A stretch of DNA of 64,000 nucleotides from Sulfurospirillum barnesii SES-3 (GTDB lineage Bacteria; Campylobacterota; Campylobacteria; Campylobacterales; Sulfurospirillaceae), in assembly GCF_000265295.1 (NCBI RefSeq), contig NC_018002.1:2294001-2358000 (forward strand), given 5' to 3'. The notes under the pieces are model-generated. The model did no database searches, was not told the DNA's origin, and saw nothing but the letters and a program-made list of their open reading frames with translations. The position numbers were made by a program, and so were the translations under genes. Positions 16,956 through 25,332 of the stretch are shown piece by piece; position 1 is the stretch's first letter; each line of letters starts with the position of its first letter.

Positions 16956-18674
16956 ATGATGAGTAACGAAAAATATATAATAAAAGAACTTTCGCTTGAT
17001 GAGATGCTTGATGAGCTCAATGGCACATCTCCGCTCAATATGAGTAAAAAATTAATGGAGTATGAACTCTTCGACCAACAATCGTCTATAGAAATATTGG
17101 AGCAAATTTACAAAGAATTTGAAAGTAAAGAAAAGGTTATTGATAATCTTGTGACACCTATGCTTCTTAATATATTTGATGGGCTTATCAAACATCCAAA
17201 ACTTGAAGGTACCTTCAGAAAAACCAATATTACCCCTAGTAGATTAGTAAATGATGTTAACTCTTTTAGCTATAAAACTTTTAAGCCTAAACAAACGATA
17301 TTTAACCATGACTTCTTCCTGAGACAAGGAGAAAAAGCACATTATAGTCCGTGGACAAGAATGAAGTTTTATGATACTAAACCTCGAAGTACAACAGAAG
17401 AAGAAAAAGGTTTAGTTAGAGATACAACCATTACATACGAAGATAAAAATGGCGAAATAAAAACAATAACTACTACAACTGTCATTGATAATATCACTGG
17501 TGAAACACTTGATTTAACTATAGCTGGTGCTAAGCAAAAAGATATAAAGACGTCACATATGGATCATATTAATCCAATAAGCAAGATACGTGAAGACAAT
17601 AAAAATAATCCTTATCTTTACAGAGATGACCTTGAAAAGTTAGTCGGATTACCAGAAAATGAATCATATATTAACGCATCTCTCAACATATCTAAAAATG
17701 ATATGTCATGGAGTGAATATATTGAAAAAAATCCAAATAAATTAACCCCTGAAGAACAGCAAAAGGCATTAGAATTAGAAAAAAAGGCAAATGAAGCACA
17801 AAAAAATGAAGCTAGAAAGTTAATGGCTAAAAATATTGGGTTAGATGCGTTAGGAGATGTTATTATTTTTATTTTAAAACCTATTTGGTTTGAAATCAAA
17901 GATATGTTTACTCATGGAATTTTAGGAGATTTTGCATCAAAAACTAAGAATAAATTTGAAGCTTTTTTATTAAGAATCAAAAGAGCATATAACTTTATAA
18001 AAGAGAATATACTTCATATGCTAGGCGAAAATTTACAAAAAATTATGGAAAACTTCATTGGGATATTAATAAGTGCTTTAATTCAAGTATGCAAAGGTAT
18101 ATTTCAAAAAATTGTTCAAATTATTTCTGATGGATACTTGGCTTTAAAAGAAGCATTGAAGATTATATTAAAAGACAAAGATGAGAATGGTAATATAATA
18201 TCCCCTGCTCAGAAAGCAGATGCTATAGTTAAAATAGTAGCATCTGCGATAGTTCCAATCTTAATCTTCTCATTTGAACAAACCTTGAGTAAAATACCAA
18301 TTATAGGGGATATAGCTACAATAATTGTATCAGGATTAGCAACAACCTTGGTAGTCTGGGTTCTGGATGAAATTGATCTATTCTCGGTTAAAAGTGAAAA
18401 GCGACTAATGAGAGTAAAAGAAATTTTTGAATTAAGAATTGAAACAATCAAAAAGAATACTGACATATTTGAAAAAGCATCCATTGAAGTGTTAGCAAAA
18501 CAAAAACTTCAATTTAAAAAGATAGCTTCAGATATGCACCATGCTATAGAAAATAATTTGAATGTAAATAATTCAGTCTATCAAATGGCTAATTTTATGC
18601 ATATTGATCTACAAGCTAAATCTACCGACGAATTTTTAGCGCTACTTAGTAGTAAAAAACAATTAGTGATCTAA
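16956..18674 (+). CDS. Large membrane protein with HNH-like nuclease motif (candidate effector)
   Basis: A 572-residue protein. After a helical N-terminal region, residues 200-250 contain SHMDHINPIS, then about 35 residues on NASLNISKND. This order (H-x-D-H-I-x-P, later N and N-x-S-K) is that of HNH endonucleases, here with H201, D203, H204 and N240/N244. The C-terminal half is amphipathic and hydrophobic, with likely membrane helices at about 365-390 and 423-470 (IVASAIVPILIFSF, IVSGLATTLVVWVL). A nuclease-like part joined to a membrane part is unusual and suggests a membrane-associated effector. No CxxC zinc pairs are present. Start at 16956 or 16959. Confidence 0.6.
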   Translation: MMSNEKYIIKELSLDEMLDELNGTSPLNMSKKLMEYELFDQQSSIEILEQIYKEFESKEKVIDNLVTPMLLNIFDGLIKHPKLEGTFRKTNITPSRLVNDVNSFSYKTFKPKQTIFNHDFFLRQGEKAHYSPWTRMKFYDTKPRSTTEEEKGLVRDTTITYEDKNGEIKTITTTTVIDNITGETLDLTIAGAKQKDIKTSHMDHINPISKIREDNKNNPYLYRDDLEKLVGLPENESYINASLNISKNDMSWSEYIEKNPNKLTPEEQQKALELEKKANEAQKNEARKLMAKNIGLDALGDVIIFILKPIWFEIKDMFTHGILGDFASKTKNKFEAFLLRIKRAYNFIKENILHMLGENLQKIMENFIGILISALIQVCKGIFQKIVQIISDGYLALKEALKIILKDKDENGNIISPAQKADAIVKIVASAIVPILIFSFEQTLSKIPIIGDIATIIVSGLATTLVVWVLDEIDLFSVKSEKRLMRVKEIFELRIETIKKNTDIFEKASIEVLAKQKLQFKKIASDMHHAIENNLNVNNSVYQMANFMHIDLQAKSTDEFLALLSSKKQLVI

Positions 18675-18679
18675 AAAAT

Positions 18680-19570
18680 ATGAGTAAACAAATAACTGAA
18701 CACGATAAAATAGCTACGAGATTAGCATTGATTCTGCAAAAACTGGTTGCTAAAGAAAGATTTACAATTGAAGAGCTATGTGAAGAGTTCAATGTCAATA
18801 AGCGAACTATCCAAAGAGATGTCAATGAGCGACTTGCATTTTTACCTATTAAAAAAGAAAATGGGTATTATTTTGCTAAGTCTTTTGCATTTGGAGATCT
18901 AAGCTTTAAAGACATTCAGGCATTTGCTACTCTAAGTGGTATAAAATCACTCTACCCTGCTTTAACCAATGAATTTATTGTGGATCTGCTTAATATCAAA
19001 ACCAATCAAGCATATCTTATTAAATCATTCAACCATGAAAGTATTACAAACCAACAGAAATCTTTTGAAACTATCTCTGCATGGATTCTCAAACATCAAC
19101 AAATCTCATGTACTTATAAAAATAAACAAAGAGTTTTAAACCCTTACAAGCTTGTCAATATCAATGGTATTTGGTATTTGGGTGCAGATGAAGATGGTAC
19201 TTTCAAAACATTTACTTTTTCAAAAATCACCAAATTGAAATTTTTAGATACTAATTTTTCAGAGAATCCTGAGTTTGTAGAACTTCTCAAAAAAAATGAA
19301 GTAACATGGTTTTCTAATAATACTCTTGAGGTGACCTTACAAATCAATTCAAATGTTTCTGAGTATTTTTTTAGAAGAGCACTTCTTCCTAACCAAAAAA
19401 TCATAGAACAAAATGATGATTATCTTATTCTTTCTACAAAAGTATCCTACGAAGATGAACTCTTTAGCATCGTCAAATATTGGTTACCACATATAAAAAT
19501 TCTACAACCAACGGATTTACAAACTAAGTTTGAAAAGATTTTAGAGGAGTATCTCTCGAACAACAATTAA
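18680..19570 (+). CDS. HTH-WYL domain transcriptional regulator
   Basis: A 296-residue regulator. An N-terminal winged helix-turn-helix (about 10-65, FTIEELCEEFNVNKRTIQRDV) is followed by a WYL domain (about 135-215, with LNPYKLVNINGIWYLGA) and a C-terminal WCX-like domain. WYL regulators bind nucleic-acid or nucleotide ligands and often control anti-phage systems (for example BrxR and CapW). It starts 5 bases after the HNH-like gene, so it is the last gene of that operon and may be autoregulated through the repeated operators at 12991 and 14275. Confidence 0.85.
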   Translation: MSKQITEHDKIATRLALILQKLVAKERFTIEELCEEFNVNKRTIQRDVNERLAFLPIKKENGYYFAKSFAFGDLSFKDIQAFATLSGIKSLYPALTNEFIVDLLNIKTNQAYLIKSFNHESITNQQKSFETISAWILKHQQISCTYKNKQRVLNPYKLVNINGIWYLGADEDGTFKTFTFSKITKLKFLDTNFSENPEFVELLKKNEVTWFSNNTLEVTLQINSNVSEYFFRRALLPNQKIIEQNDDYLILSTKVSYEDELFSIVKYWLPHIKILQPTDLQTKFEKILEEYLSNNN

Positions 19571-19752
19571 GATAATATAGCTATTCAATAATTCCATAAC
19601 TTCCATCTGCTCAATGCGCTGAAAGTCACACAACTCTGCAATATCTCTTGATACTGTTTTCAAGTGGCACCTATGGAGACATCATAATCACACCATAAAT
19701 GGTACGATTATTTATATTTAATCGTTTCTAACCCTCTTTTTCTTCACATGAA

Positions 19753-20994
19753 CTAATACAAAAATCCAAAGAGCCATAATGGGATTTTATGTCCAATTCC
19801 TATTTCCAAATCATCACTCACAACATAAGAATCAGGGGTGTCTTTAATTTGACCAAATCCCTTCTTTTTGCCACCCACCTCAAATGTATATTTTTCCTCA
19901 CAATAAAAATCTCCACTCTTACCTGCAAAAATACCATCATCACTAAGGCTTCGTTTGATTTTATAATAATTGTCTAATTGATTTACAAAGAACGTTTCTC
20001 TCAAGTTGCCAATATCAGGCTCTTTTGTGTACATTAAATTTGGATTGGCGAGATAAATCTTCTCTGGCTTATCAATAGACTTCATGGCTAAAGCGTTTCG
20101 CATCAGAAGTTTAATAAGCCCTGCATCATCTAGTTTTGAAAGATACTCTTTTAACGTTCTATCATCTGCTATTTCAGCAGCTTTTTTCATATCACTGATA
20201 TTTGGCTCAAACGGTACACTTTTGATAATAATAGAGAGTAATATTTTGATTTTTTTAATACTAGTACCATTGAGTTTTGGATAGACATAGAGTAGGTCAC
20301 TCTCAATAGAGACATTGATATTCTGTTGAAGGGTTTGCAGGAATAATGTTATATTGGGCATTGATAAATAGTAAGGATAATAACCGTATTTGAGATAATT
20401 TTTAAACAAAGGGATAATCTTATGCTCTTTGATTTCAATCATTTTTTTAATTTCTGTTGCTATATCTACATGGTTTTCTAAAATATTGTGTAAATCATAA
20501 GAACTAAATTCAAACCCATAATGCAATTCTAAAAATTCTCGAAAGCTCATGCCTACCATTGTATAGACGATAGCACGTCTACTGAGATCATGGCTACCTT
20601 GATTGATTTGTAAAGCCGAGCTTCCTGTAGCAATGATTTTAAGTTCACCAAAACGATCATAAATATTTTTAAGCTCTGCTGACCAAGAGTTATATTTGTG
20701 AATCTCATCAAAGCATAGCAGCTTTCCACCATTTAAAACAAACTCTTCTGCAATCTCTGTCATGCTAAATTGGGAGGTGTTCTGGATATCATCAAGATTA
20801 ACATACAAAGCTTCATGCTCTTTATAATGCAAACTCATATATTGTGCGATGGTCGTTGTTTTACCAATACCTCTTGCTCCAACAATAATAGAAAGTCTAT
20901 GTTCTAATGGTTCTGTTATTAAAAAATAACGCTTATATACTTGGTTATTGAGTGCTATAAATTCACGGCTTTTAATAAATAGTTCTTCTAACAT
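19753..20994 (-). CDS. AAA ATPase with DUF4143 domain
   Basis: A 413-residue protein with an N-terminal AAA_14 ATPase (Walker A GARGIGKTT at about 34-42, Walker B LLCFDEIHK near 93-101) and a C-terminal DUF4143 domain containing nuclease-like strand patterns (GDFYCEEKYTFEVGGKKKG). I chose ATG 20994, behind an AGGA site, instead of the upstream in-frame ATG 21021. It is transcribed alone, towards the WYL gene, separated by 182 bases with no visible gene. These ATPases are common, often strain-variable and of uncertain role; they have been suggested to act in mobile elements or in DNA repair. Confidence 0.85.
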   Translation of the reverse strand: MLEELFIKSREFIALNNQVYKRYFLITEPLEHRLSIIVGARGIGKTTTIAQYMSLHYKEHEALYVNLDDIQNTSQFSMTEIAEEFVLNGGKLLCFDEIHKYNSWSAELKNIYDRFGELKIIATGSSALQINQGSHDLSRRAIVYTMVGMSFREFLELHYGFEFSSYDLHNILENHVDIATEIKKMIEIKEHKIIPLFKNYLKYGYYPYYLSMPNITLFLQTLQQNINVSIESDLLYVYPKLNGTSIKKIKILLSIIIKSVPFEPNISDMKKAAEIADDRTLKEYLSKLDDAGLIKLLMRNALAMKSIDKPEKIYLANPNLMYTKEPDIGNLRETFFVNQLDNYYKIKRSLSDDGIFAGKSGDFYCEEKYTFEVGGKKKGFGQIKDTPDSYVVSDDLEIGIGHKIPLWLFGFLY

Positions 20995-21136
20995 AGCTTG
21001 TCCTAATGTTTTATAAAACAATTATACATCAACTTTATATGTAATACAATACATATAAATAAATTTTTTATTCTTCCGAATCACACATTATACTTTTGAT
21101 AAATATTTTTATTATCAAATATTAATAATTCTTCTT

Positions 21137-22315
21137 TTATTTTCTTACTCTACTAAAAAAGTCTTCCAATGACTCTGCTGCTACTTCTTGACGAACTTTA
21201 GAATACCGCTTTGTCACACTAATAGACGTGTGCCCTAAAACAGAAGCCACCTGTTCTAGTGTTCTTCCACTTGATACCAACGTTCCACCAATCAAGTGTC
21301 TTAGATCATGAATTCTAAGATGAACTCCTAATTGTTTTAAGACCTTATCCCAGTGATTACGTACCGTTCCCTTATCCATTTTTCTACTTTTATCGCTGAA
21401 CGCATGGAAAATATAATGATTTCCACTCTGAATTCCTAGAACTTCTAGTGTTCCTATAAGTTCTTTGCTCAATTTATACGTCATCGGCTTTCTGACTTTA
21501 TTGTTCTCGTATTTGATAGTATAAGTGTTGTTTTCAAGGTTAATGTCACTCCATTGAAGGCTTAATGTCTCATTAAGCCTTCTACCATGCGTTAACCAAA
21601 TAAATATACTTTTAAAAGGCTCTAACGGATAGTTATACAAAATATCGTAAAGCTCTTTTGTTTTTTCATCGGATAATTCAACGCTCATCTGATTATCAAA
21701 TTTTGGTATTTGAATTAAGTCTGCTGGATTTGATTTTAATGTCCCATCTAATACATAGCGTTTGAACATAGGTCGAAGAGTTTCTTTTAACGATTTTGCA
21801 GTACGAGGGCTTTTCCCAGAATCTAAAATACCATTAACAATCGATTGTAATTTACGTGTTGTAACTTTATCAATGGGCGCCTTTGCTAAGTCTGGTTGAG
21901 AAAGTATCCATTTGTTAGCAAACGTTTTATACGAAACAAGTGTATTGAGGGAGAGTTGATTCTTCTTCATATCCATAAATTCCTCCCATGCTTGCTGAAG
22001 AGTTGGAATTTTAATCTTCAATTCTTTATGCGAGCCTTCTATTAACTTTGTCAATAGTATTTCTCTTTGAGAAGAAACCTGTCGAAGAGCTTGTAAAAAA
22101 GTGGTCTTTTGAGAAAAATCAAATGTTTTTTTAGTTTGTGTTCGCACGCAGCTTTGATTAACATATGTAATGCGTAGTACAAGCTTATAATCTCGAGGAA
22201 TATAGGTTGGCGCTTTTGTGATTTCCTTACCACTAAAAATTTCATCATTATTAATAAAATACATATTGCGACAATCTACATTTGGAAGATTCACTTTTAC
22301 AAGAATATCAGCCAT
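21137..22315 (-). CDS. Tyrosine recombinase (island integrase)
   Basis: A 392-residue phage-type integrase. The N-terminal part carries a helical SAM-like core-binding domain (about 100-200, LQQAWEEFMDMKKNQLSLNTLVSYKTFANKW). The catalytic residues are all visible in order: R in THGRRLNETLSLQW, H-x-x-R in HDLRHLIGG, H in GHTSIS and the nucleophile Y in TKRYSK. ATG 22315 is preferred, since AAGG lies 8 bases before it; an upstream ATG at 22333 is possible. The gene lies 150 bases from the tRNA-Leu fragment, as expected for the recombinase that inserted the island. It looks intact. Confidence 0.95.
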   Translation of the reverse strand: MADILVKVNLPNVDCRNMYFINNDEIFSGKEITKAPTYIPRDYKLVLRITYVNQSCVRTQTKKTFDFSQKTTFLQALRQVSSQREILLTKLIEGSHKELKIKIPTLQQAWEEFMDMKKNQLSLNTLVSYKTFANKWILSQPDLAKAPIDKVTTRKLQSIVNGILDSGKSPRTAKSLKETLRPMFKRYVLDGTLKSNPADLIQIPKFDNQMSVELSDEKTKELYDILYNYPLEPFKSIFIWLTHGRRLNETLSLQWSDINLENNTYTIKYENNKVRKPMTYKLSKELIGTLEVLGIQSGNHYIFHAFSDKSRKMDKGTVRNHWDKVLKQLGVHLRIHDLRHLIGGTLVSSGRTLEQVASVLGHTSISVTKRYSKVRQEVAAESLEDFFSRVRK

Positions 22316-22481
22316 CTTTATAACCTTGAGCATATTGTGTTAGGGTACACATTAGGGTACACATTTTTATAAACAATTATAGTTACTTGTACCTTACAAG
22401 AAAGTCATTAATGGCTACGGAATCCCATAAATTAGGGATTCCGTAATTACTTGTATTTAGTTGTATTTACTCTACTAATCG

Positions 22482-22536
22482 GACTTAGGATCTGGTGCCG
22501 AGAGGCATGGGAGTTCGAGTCTCTTTATCCGCACCA
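22482..22536 (+). repeat. attachment site: 3' fragment of tRNA-Leu(UAG)
   Basis: These 55 bases are the 3' half of a tRNA-Leu: the anticodon loop CTTAGGA (anticodon UAG), the right arm of the anticodon stem, a long variable arm (TGCC GAGA GGCA), the T arm (GGGAG TTCGAGT CTCTT) and the acceptor strand TATCCGC plus ACCA. No D arm or 5' acceptor strand precedes it, so it is not a working tRNA. The paired bases before 22482 do not match, which places one edge of the identical core near there. It marks the right end of the island. Confidence 0.85.
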
Positions 22537-22551
22537 TCCCTTTTCTAGGGA
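22537..22551 (+). terminator. Terminator of the original tRNA-Leu gene
   Basis: TCCCT-TTTCT-AGGGA followed by CTTTTC directly after the tRNA CCA. It was probably the native terminator of the tRNA gene and belongs to the chromosome. Between here and 22825 I see no gene, only AT-rich sequence that should hold the promoter of the universal stress protein. Confidence 0.55.
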
Positions 22552-22825
22552 CTTTTCAAAAGCTTTTTCTCTCTTTTTAAGAAATCAAATTGAACATCTT
22601 TTAACTACTTTTTTGCTTCAGGCTATCAGTATTTTGAACAATACATTTGAAATGAATGACACACAATGATATTTTCACATTACAGATGAAGTGTCTTGAT
22701 GAGATGGCATAATCATCCCATTTCAAATTTTGTACTTTATCCCCCTTTTATCCTAAATCTATGTTTTTATTGTAAAATTAAAAAAGGCTCTTTTGAGCTT
22801 TGAAAATTGTTTTAAAGGGGAACGT

Positions 22826-23635
22826 ATGAAGCCTACACTTTTAGTTGCGACAGATTTTTCACAAAACAGTACCAGTGTTTTGAAAAAAGCGCTCCATTTA
22901 GCCAACGTTATTAATGCATCATTGCATGTTATCCATGTTGTTGAAACCTCTTTTTTTACACTCAAAAATAAAGAGTACATTAGAGTACAGTGTTTAAACA
23001 AGATTGCTGAGGCAATTCCATCCTTTGTACCAGAGTATTTTCATTGCCTTGAGGGTGAACTCAAAAGTACTATTTCTCATGTTGCTAAAGAAATAAACGC
23101 TACACTCATCGTCATTGAAGACAATCAAAACAAATACATTGCAGAGAAAATTTTTATTGGCTCTGATATGCAAAATATTATTAAAAAAGCAGGTACGCCT
23201 GTGCTTGTTTTTAAAAATACTCTTCCATCAGACTACCAATCCATCCTTCTGCCAACCGATTTATCTGAAGATTCTGCATTCTTTATTCAAGGTATTACAG
23301 AGCTATTTCCAAAAGCGCATCTAAACTTGCTTCATATTTGGAGAGTTCCTGTGGAGTTTCGCCTCAGTCTTTATGGTCTGGATAGAGAAGATATTGCGGA
23401 GTTTAAAAAACGCTGCTTGGCTGATAGTAAAGCTGAATTAGAGGCATTTGTTCAAAGCAATCATCTTCCAAAAGAACGTATCAGTACTTTACTTCGTGAA
23501 GATTTAGATTTTGAAACACTCAAAGAGATTAATCCTGAACTTGTTGCCATGCATACAACAGGGGCGATTAGTCTTTTTGCCTTTAATGTGCTTAAAGAAT
23601 CCACCGCCGATGTTCTTATCTATAAACTTCATTAA
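22826..23635 (+). CDS. Tandem universal stress protein (UspA family)
   Basis: A 269-residue protein of two Usp domains. The first (1-135) begins MKPTLLVATDFSQNS and ends GTPVLVFKN; the second (140-269) begins SILLPTDLSEDS and ends with TADVLIYKL. The first keeps part of the ATP-binding loop (GSDM); the second has no glycine loop and may not bind nucleotide. The start is ATG 22826, with AAAGGGGAA before it. It stands alone right after the island boundary and ends at a shared bidirectional hairpin. Usp proteins act in stress tolerance in the cytoplasm; the trigger here is not known. Confidence 0.88.
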   Translation: MKPTLLVATDFSQNSTSVLKKALHLANVINASLHVIHVVETSFFTLKNKEYIRVQCLNKIAEAIPSFVPEYFHCLEGELKSTISHVAKEINATLIVIEDNQNKYIAEKIFIGSDMQNIIKKAGTPVLVFKNTLPSDYQSILLPTDLSEDSAFFIQGITELFPKAHLNLLHIWRVPVEFRLSLYGLDREDIAEFKKRCLADSKAELEAFVQSNHLPKERISTLLREDLDFETLKEINPELVAMHTTGAISLFAFNVLKESTADVLIYKLH

Positions 23636-23638
23636 TAA

Positions 23639-23660
23639 CAAGGGGGAATTTCCCCTTGTC
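23639..23660. terminator. Bidirectional intrinsic terminator
   Basis: ACAAGGGG and CCCCTTGT form an 8-bp stem between two converging genes, with A/T-rich flanks on both sides. It can end both the universal stress gene and the NosL cluster. Confidence 0.75.
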
Positions 23661-24797
23661 TTATTTATCTTGTGCGTAAACTAACGCTTCGCTAATCTTA
23701 TCAAAACTCAAAATCTCACTGCCTTTGTGGTCTTTTAAAAAGCTCTGCGCACTTTTAAGCGTTGCAAAAGGGATAAACTCTTTTCCCATCGGTCCATAGG
23801 TGTCACTTCCTATCACATAAAATGCACTCTTGCCATCAATTGCTTCTTGCGTGTAATAATCACTGACTAAAATCGTATATGCCGCATCGTTTTGTTTGGT
23901 GTATTTTCCCCATTTGGATGGATTGTGATAAAACTTGAGCAAATCTTTCACCCCATCAAACGCATGACTCACTTTTTTACCATTCTCCTCATAGCTCATG
24001 CGTGCCGTCCATTTAGGGTATTTATAGACAAACATTCCACACACAGGACATTTTTCATCTTTTTCGACATGAATCACACTTTTATGCGTATGATTGTGCT
24101 CTGACAAACGCAAAATTTCCCACAAATAGAGTGAAACCGCTTGAAGCTCTTTTTCTTCCAATTCACCACAGAGTTTTGTTTTTTTCAAAGAAAACTTCAA
24201 CTCACTAATCGTGTTAAAATCATGCAGATGAATCTTCTCTTTATCGCATGCTTTGTGGTAAATTTTTTCACCCATAGGGTACATACCCTTTTGCTTTTTC
24301 TTAATAAACTCATCCACATCATCGCTCAAAGAAGCTTTGGCTTTGGCAAAAGCGCTCTCAAAGCTTGCCAACTCTCCGCCATACTCTTTCATAAACGCAA
24401 GCGCATCTGCCTCTTTTTCAAATGCCACCTTACTGACCACACTCATGGTTCCTGGCACTTTAGAACCCACGACGTAAACTGCTTTGTTCGCATCAATCAG
24501 CTTCTCACTCACTACGTCGGTGACCACCACTTTAACAAGGCGCGATTCAATCGCCTCCCAATCCGCAGCCAAACAACGCATAGAACAATACTGTTTTGCT
24601 GTACCATCACTTAAAATTGCCCCGTGTGAAGTTTTGTAGTACTGCTTTAAGTTCATACCGCAAATAGGACAGTAGAGTTTGTCCTCACCTTTTTGAATCA
24701 GCTCAGGCTCGTTGGAAGCTACCTTACTAAACTCTTGTGCAATTAGCATTGAACTAAAAAGCAACCCAAAACAGACCATACCCAATCGTTTAAACAT
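23661..24797 (-). CDS. Double NosL-like exported metal-binding protein
   Basis: A 378-residue protein with a signal peptide (about 1-20, ending MLIAQ). The first NosL-like domain has CPICGM (43-48) and a further C71/C75 pair; the second, near residue 250, has CPVCGM, and both end in a strand similar to the NosL fold (YVVGS, FYVIGS). Between them (about 170-230) is a stretch with YPMGEKIYHKAC and SLYLWE that resembles a c-type cytochrome fold without a CxxCH haem site. NosL proteins bind Cu(I) for nitrous oxide reductase. It is the last gene of a six-gene unit. Copper handling is inferred; no nos genes are in the window. Confidence 0.75.
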   Translation of the reverse strand: MFKRLGMVCFGLLFSSMLIAQEFSKVASNEPELIQKGEDKLYCPICGMNLKQYYKTSHGAILSDGTAKQYCSMRCLAADWEAIESRLVKVVVTDVVSEKLIDANKAVYVVGSKVPGTMSVVSKVAFEKEADALAFMKEYGGELASFESAFAKAKASLSDDVDEFIKKKQKGMYPMGEKIYHKACDKEKIHLHDFNTISELKFSLKKTKLCGELEEKELQAVSLYLWEILRLSEHNHTHKSVIHVEKDEKCPVCGMFVYKYPKWTARMSYEENGKKVSHAFDGVKDLLKFYHNPSKWGKYTKQNDAAYTILVSDYYTQEAIDGKSAFYVIGSDTYGPMGKEFIPFATLKSAQSFLKDHKGSEILSFDKISEALVYAQDK

Positions 24798-24822
24798 ACT
24801 CTCTCCTTTTACATGTAAAGAT

Positions 24823-25332
24823 TTAACGCTCTTCTACTAAGAGTTTTCTCACCCTTGGATCACTCATATTTTCCCCTCGAAGCATACGAAGGCGCATCTG
24901 CTCATACCCCACAAACGCCTCTTTTTTCCCTTCATACGCCCCAAAACCATACTGCATGGGGGTTTCATCCCTAAGGGAATACCATGCATCAAACCCATCA
25001 ATATAACGCTTACTATCTCGGCTAAAAACCCACAGTTTTCCGCCCTCTAGCTCTATTTTTTGCTCTGCTTGCCACAAGACAAAACAGCCAATATCATCAA
25101 AAAAGTATGTTTTTCCCTTAGACGTAATGAATTGAGCGGTATCTTTTTTACCTACCAAATACATATGACACTGTGGACATTGAAGGGTGTTGTCTTTAAA
25201 TTCAAGGGGAAGTTGCGCTTTATTGTTAATTTCATCTGGTTTTTGGTTAACTTTAGCGTAATAACTAAACAAAAATACCAATGCTATTAGTGGAAAAGCA
25301 ATTAAAATGAATGTTGATTTTTTCACAACCAC
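24823..25332 (-). CDS. Membrane-anchored NosL-like protein
   Basis: A 169-residue protein with an N-terminal membrane helix (about 7-25) and a periplasmic domain containing LQCPQCHMYL, a C-x2-C-x-M motif as in NosL copper sites, followed by a conserved YFFDDIGCFVLW strand. It overlaps the upstream polytopic protein by 10 bases. A TTTACATGTAAA palindrome (24808-24819) lies between it and the double NosL gene. It probably passes copper to or from the larger paralogue. Confidence 0.7.
   Translation of the reverse strand: MVVKKSTFILIAFPLIALVFLFSYYAKVNQKPDEINNKAQLPLEFKDNTLQCPQCHMYLVGKKDTAQFITSKGKTYFFDDIGCFVLWQAEQKIELEGGKLWVFSRDSKRYIDGFDAWYSLRDETPMQYGFGAYEGKKEAFVGYEQMRLRMLRGENMSDPRVRKLLVEER

Larger units (their letters stand above)
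1..22536. mobile_element. Integrated genomic island (right part), tRNA-Leu-targeted
   Basis: The stretch from the window start to the tRNA-Leu fragment at 22482-22536 reads as one laterally acquired island. Its right end has a tyrosine recombinase pointing inward (21137-22315) followed by a truncated tRNA 3' half, the usual scar of tRNA-targeted integration. The cargo is phage-like recombination genes, a type I restriction locus, an unknown multi-gene cassette and a stand-alone ATPase. The DNA is visibly more AT-rich than the sequence to the right. The palindrome TTTACATGTAAA, frequent to the right, appears only once here (4395-4406, in hsdM). The left end, with the expected intact tRNA-Leu, lies outside the window, so size and mobility cannot be judged. 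No conjugation genes are visible. Confidence 0.8.

Noticed and set aside
19571-19752. Possible gene remnant between the WYL regulator and the DUF4143 ATPase
   Set aside because: Some reverse-strand codons read well (KTVSRDIAELCDF), but no start, stop or family could be supported.
22451-22669. Plus-strand frame of 72 codons across the tRNA-Leu fragment
   Set aside because: It runs through the tRNA 3' half and terminator, so it is a chance frame.
24141-24614. 157-codon frame opposite the double NosL gene
   Set aside because: The minus-strand gene has signal peptide, motifs and coupling with neighbours; the opposite frame has none.
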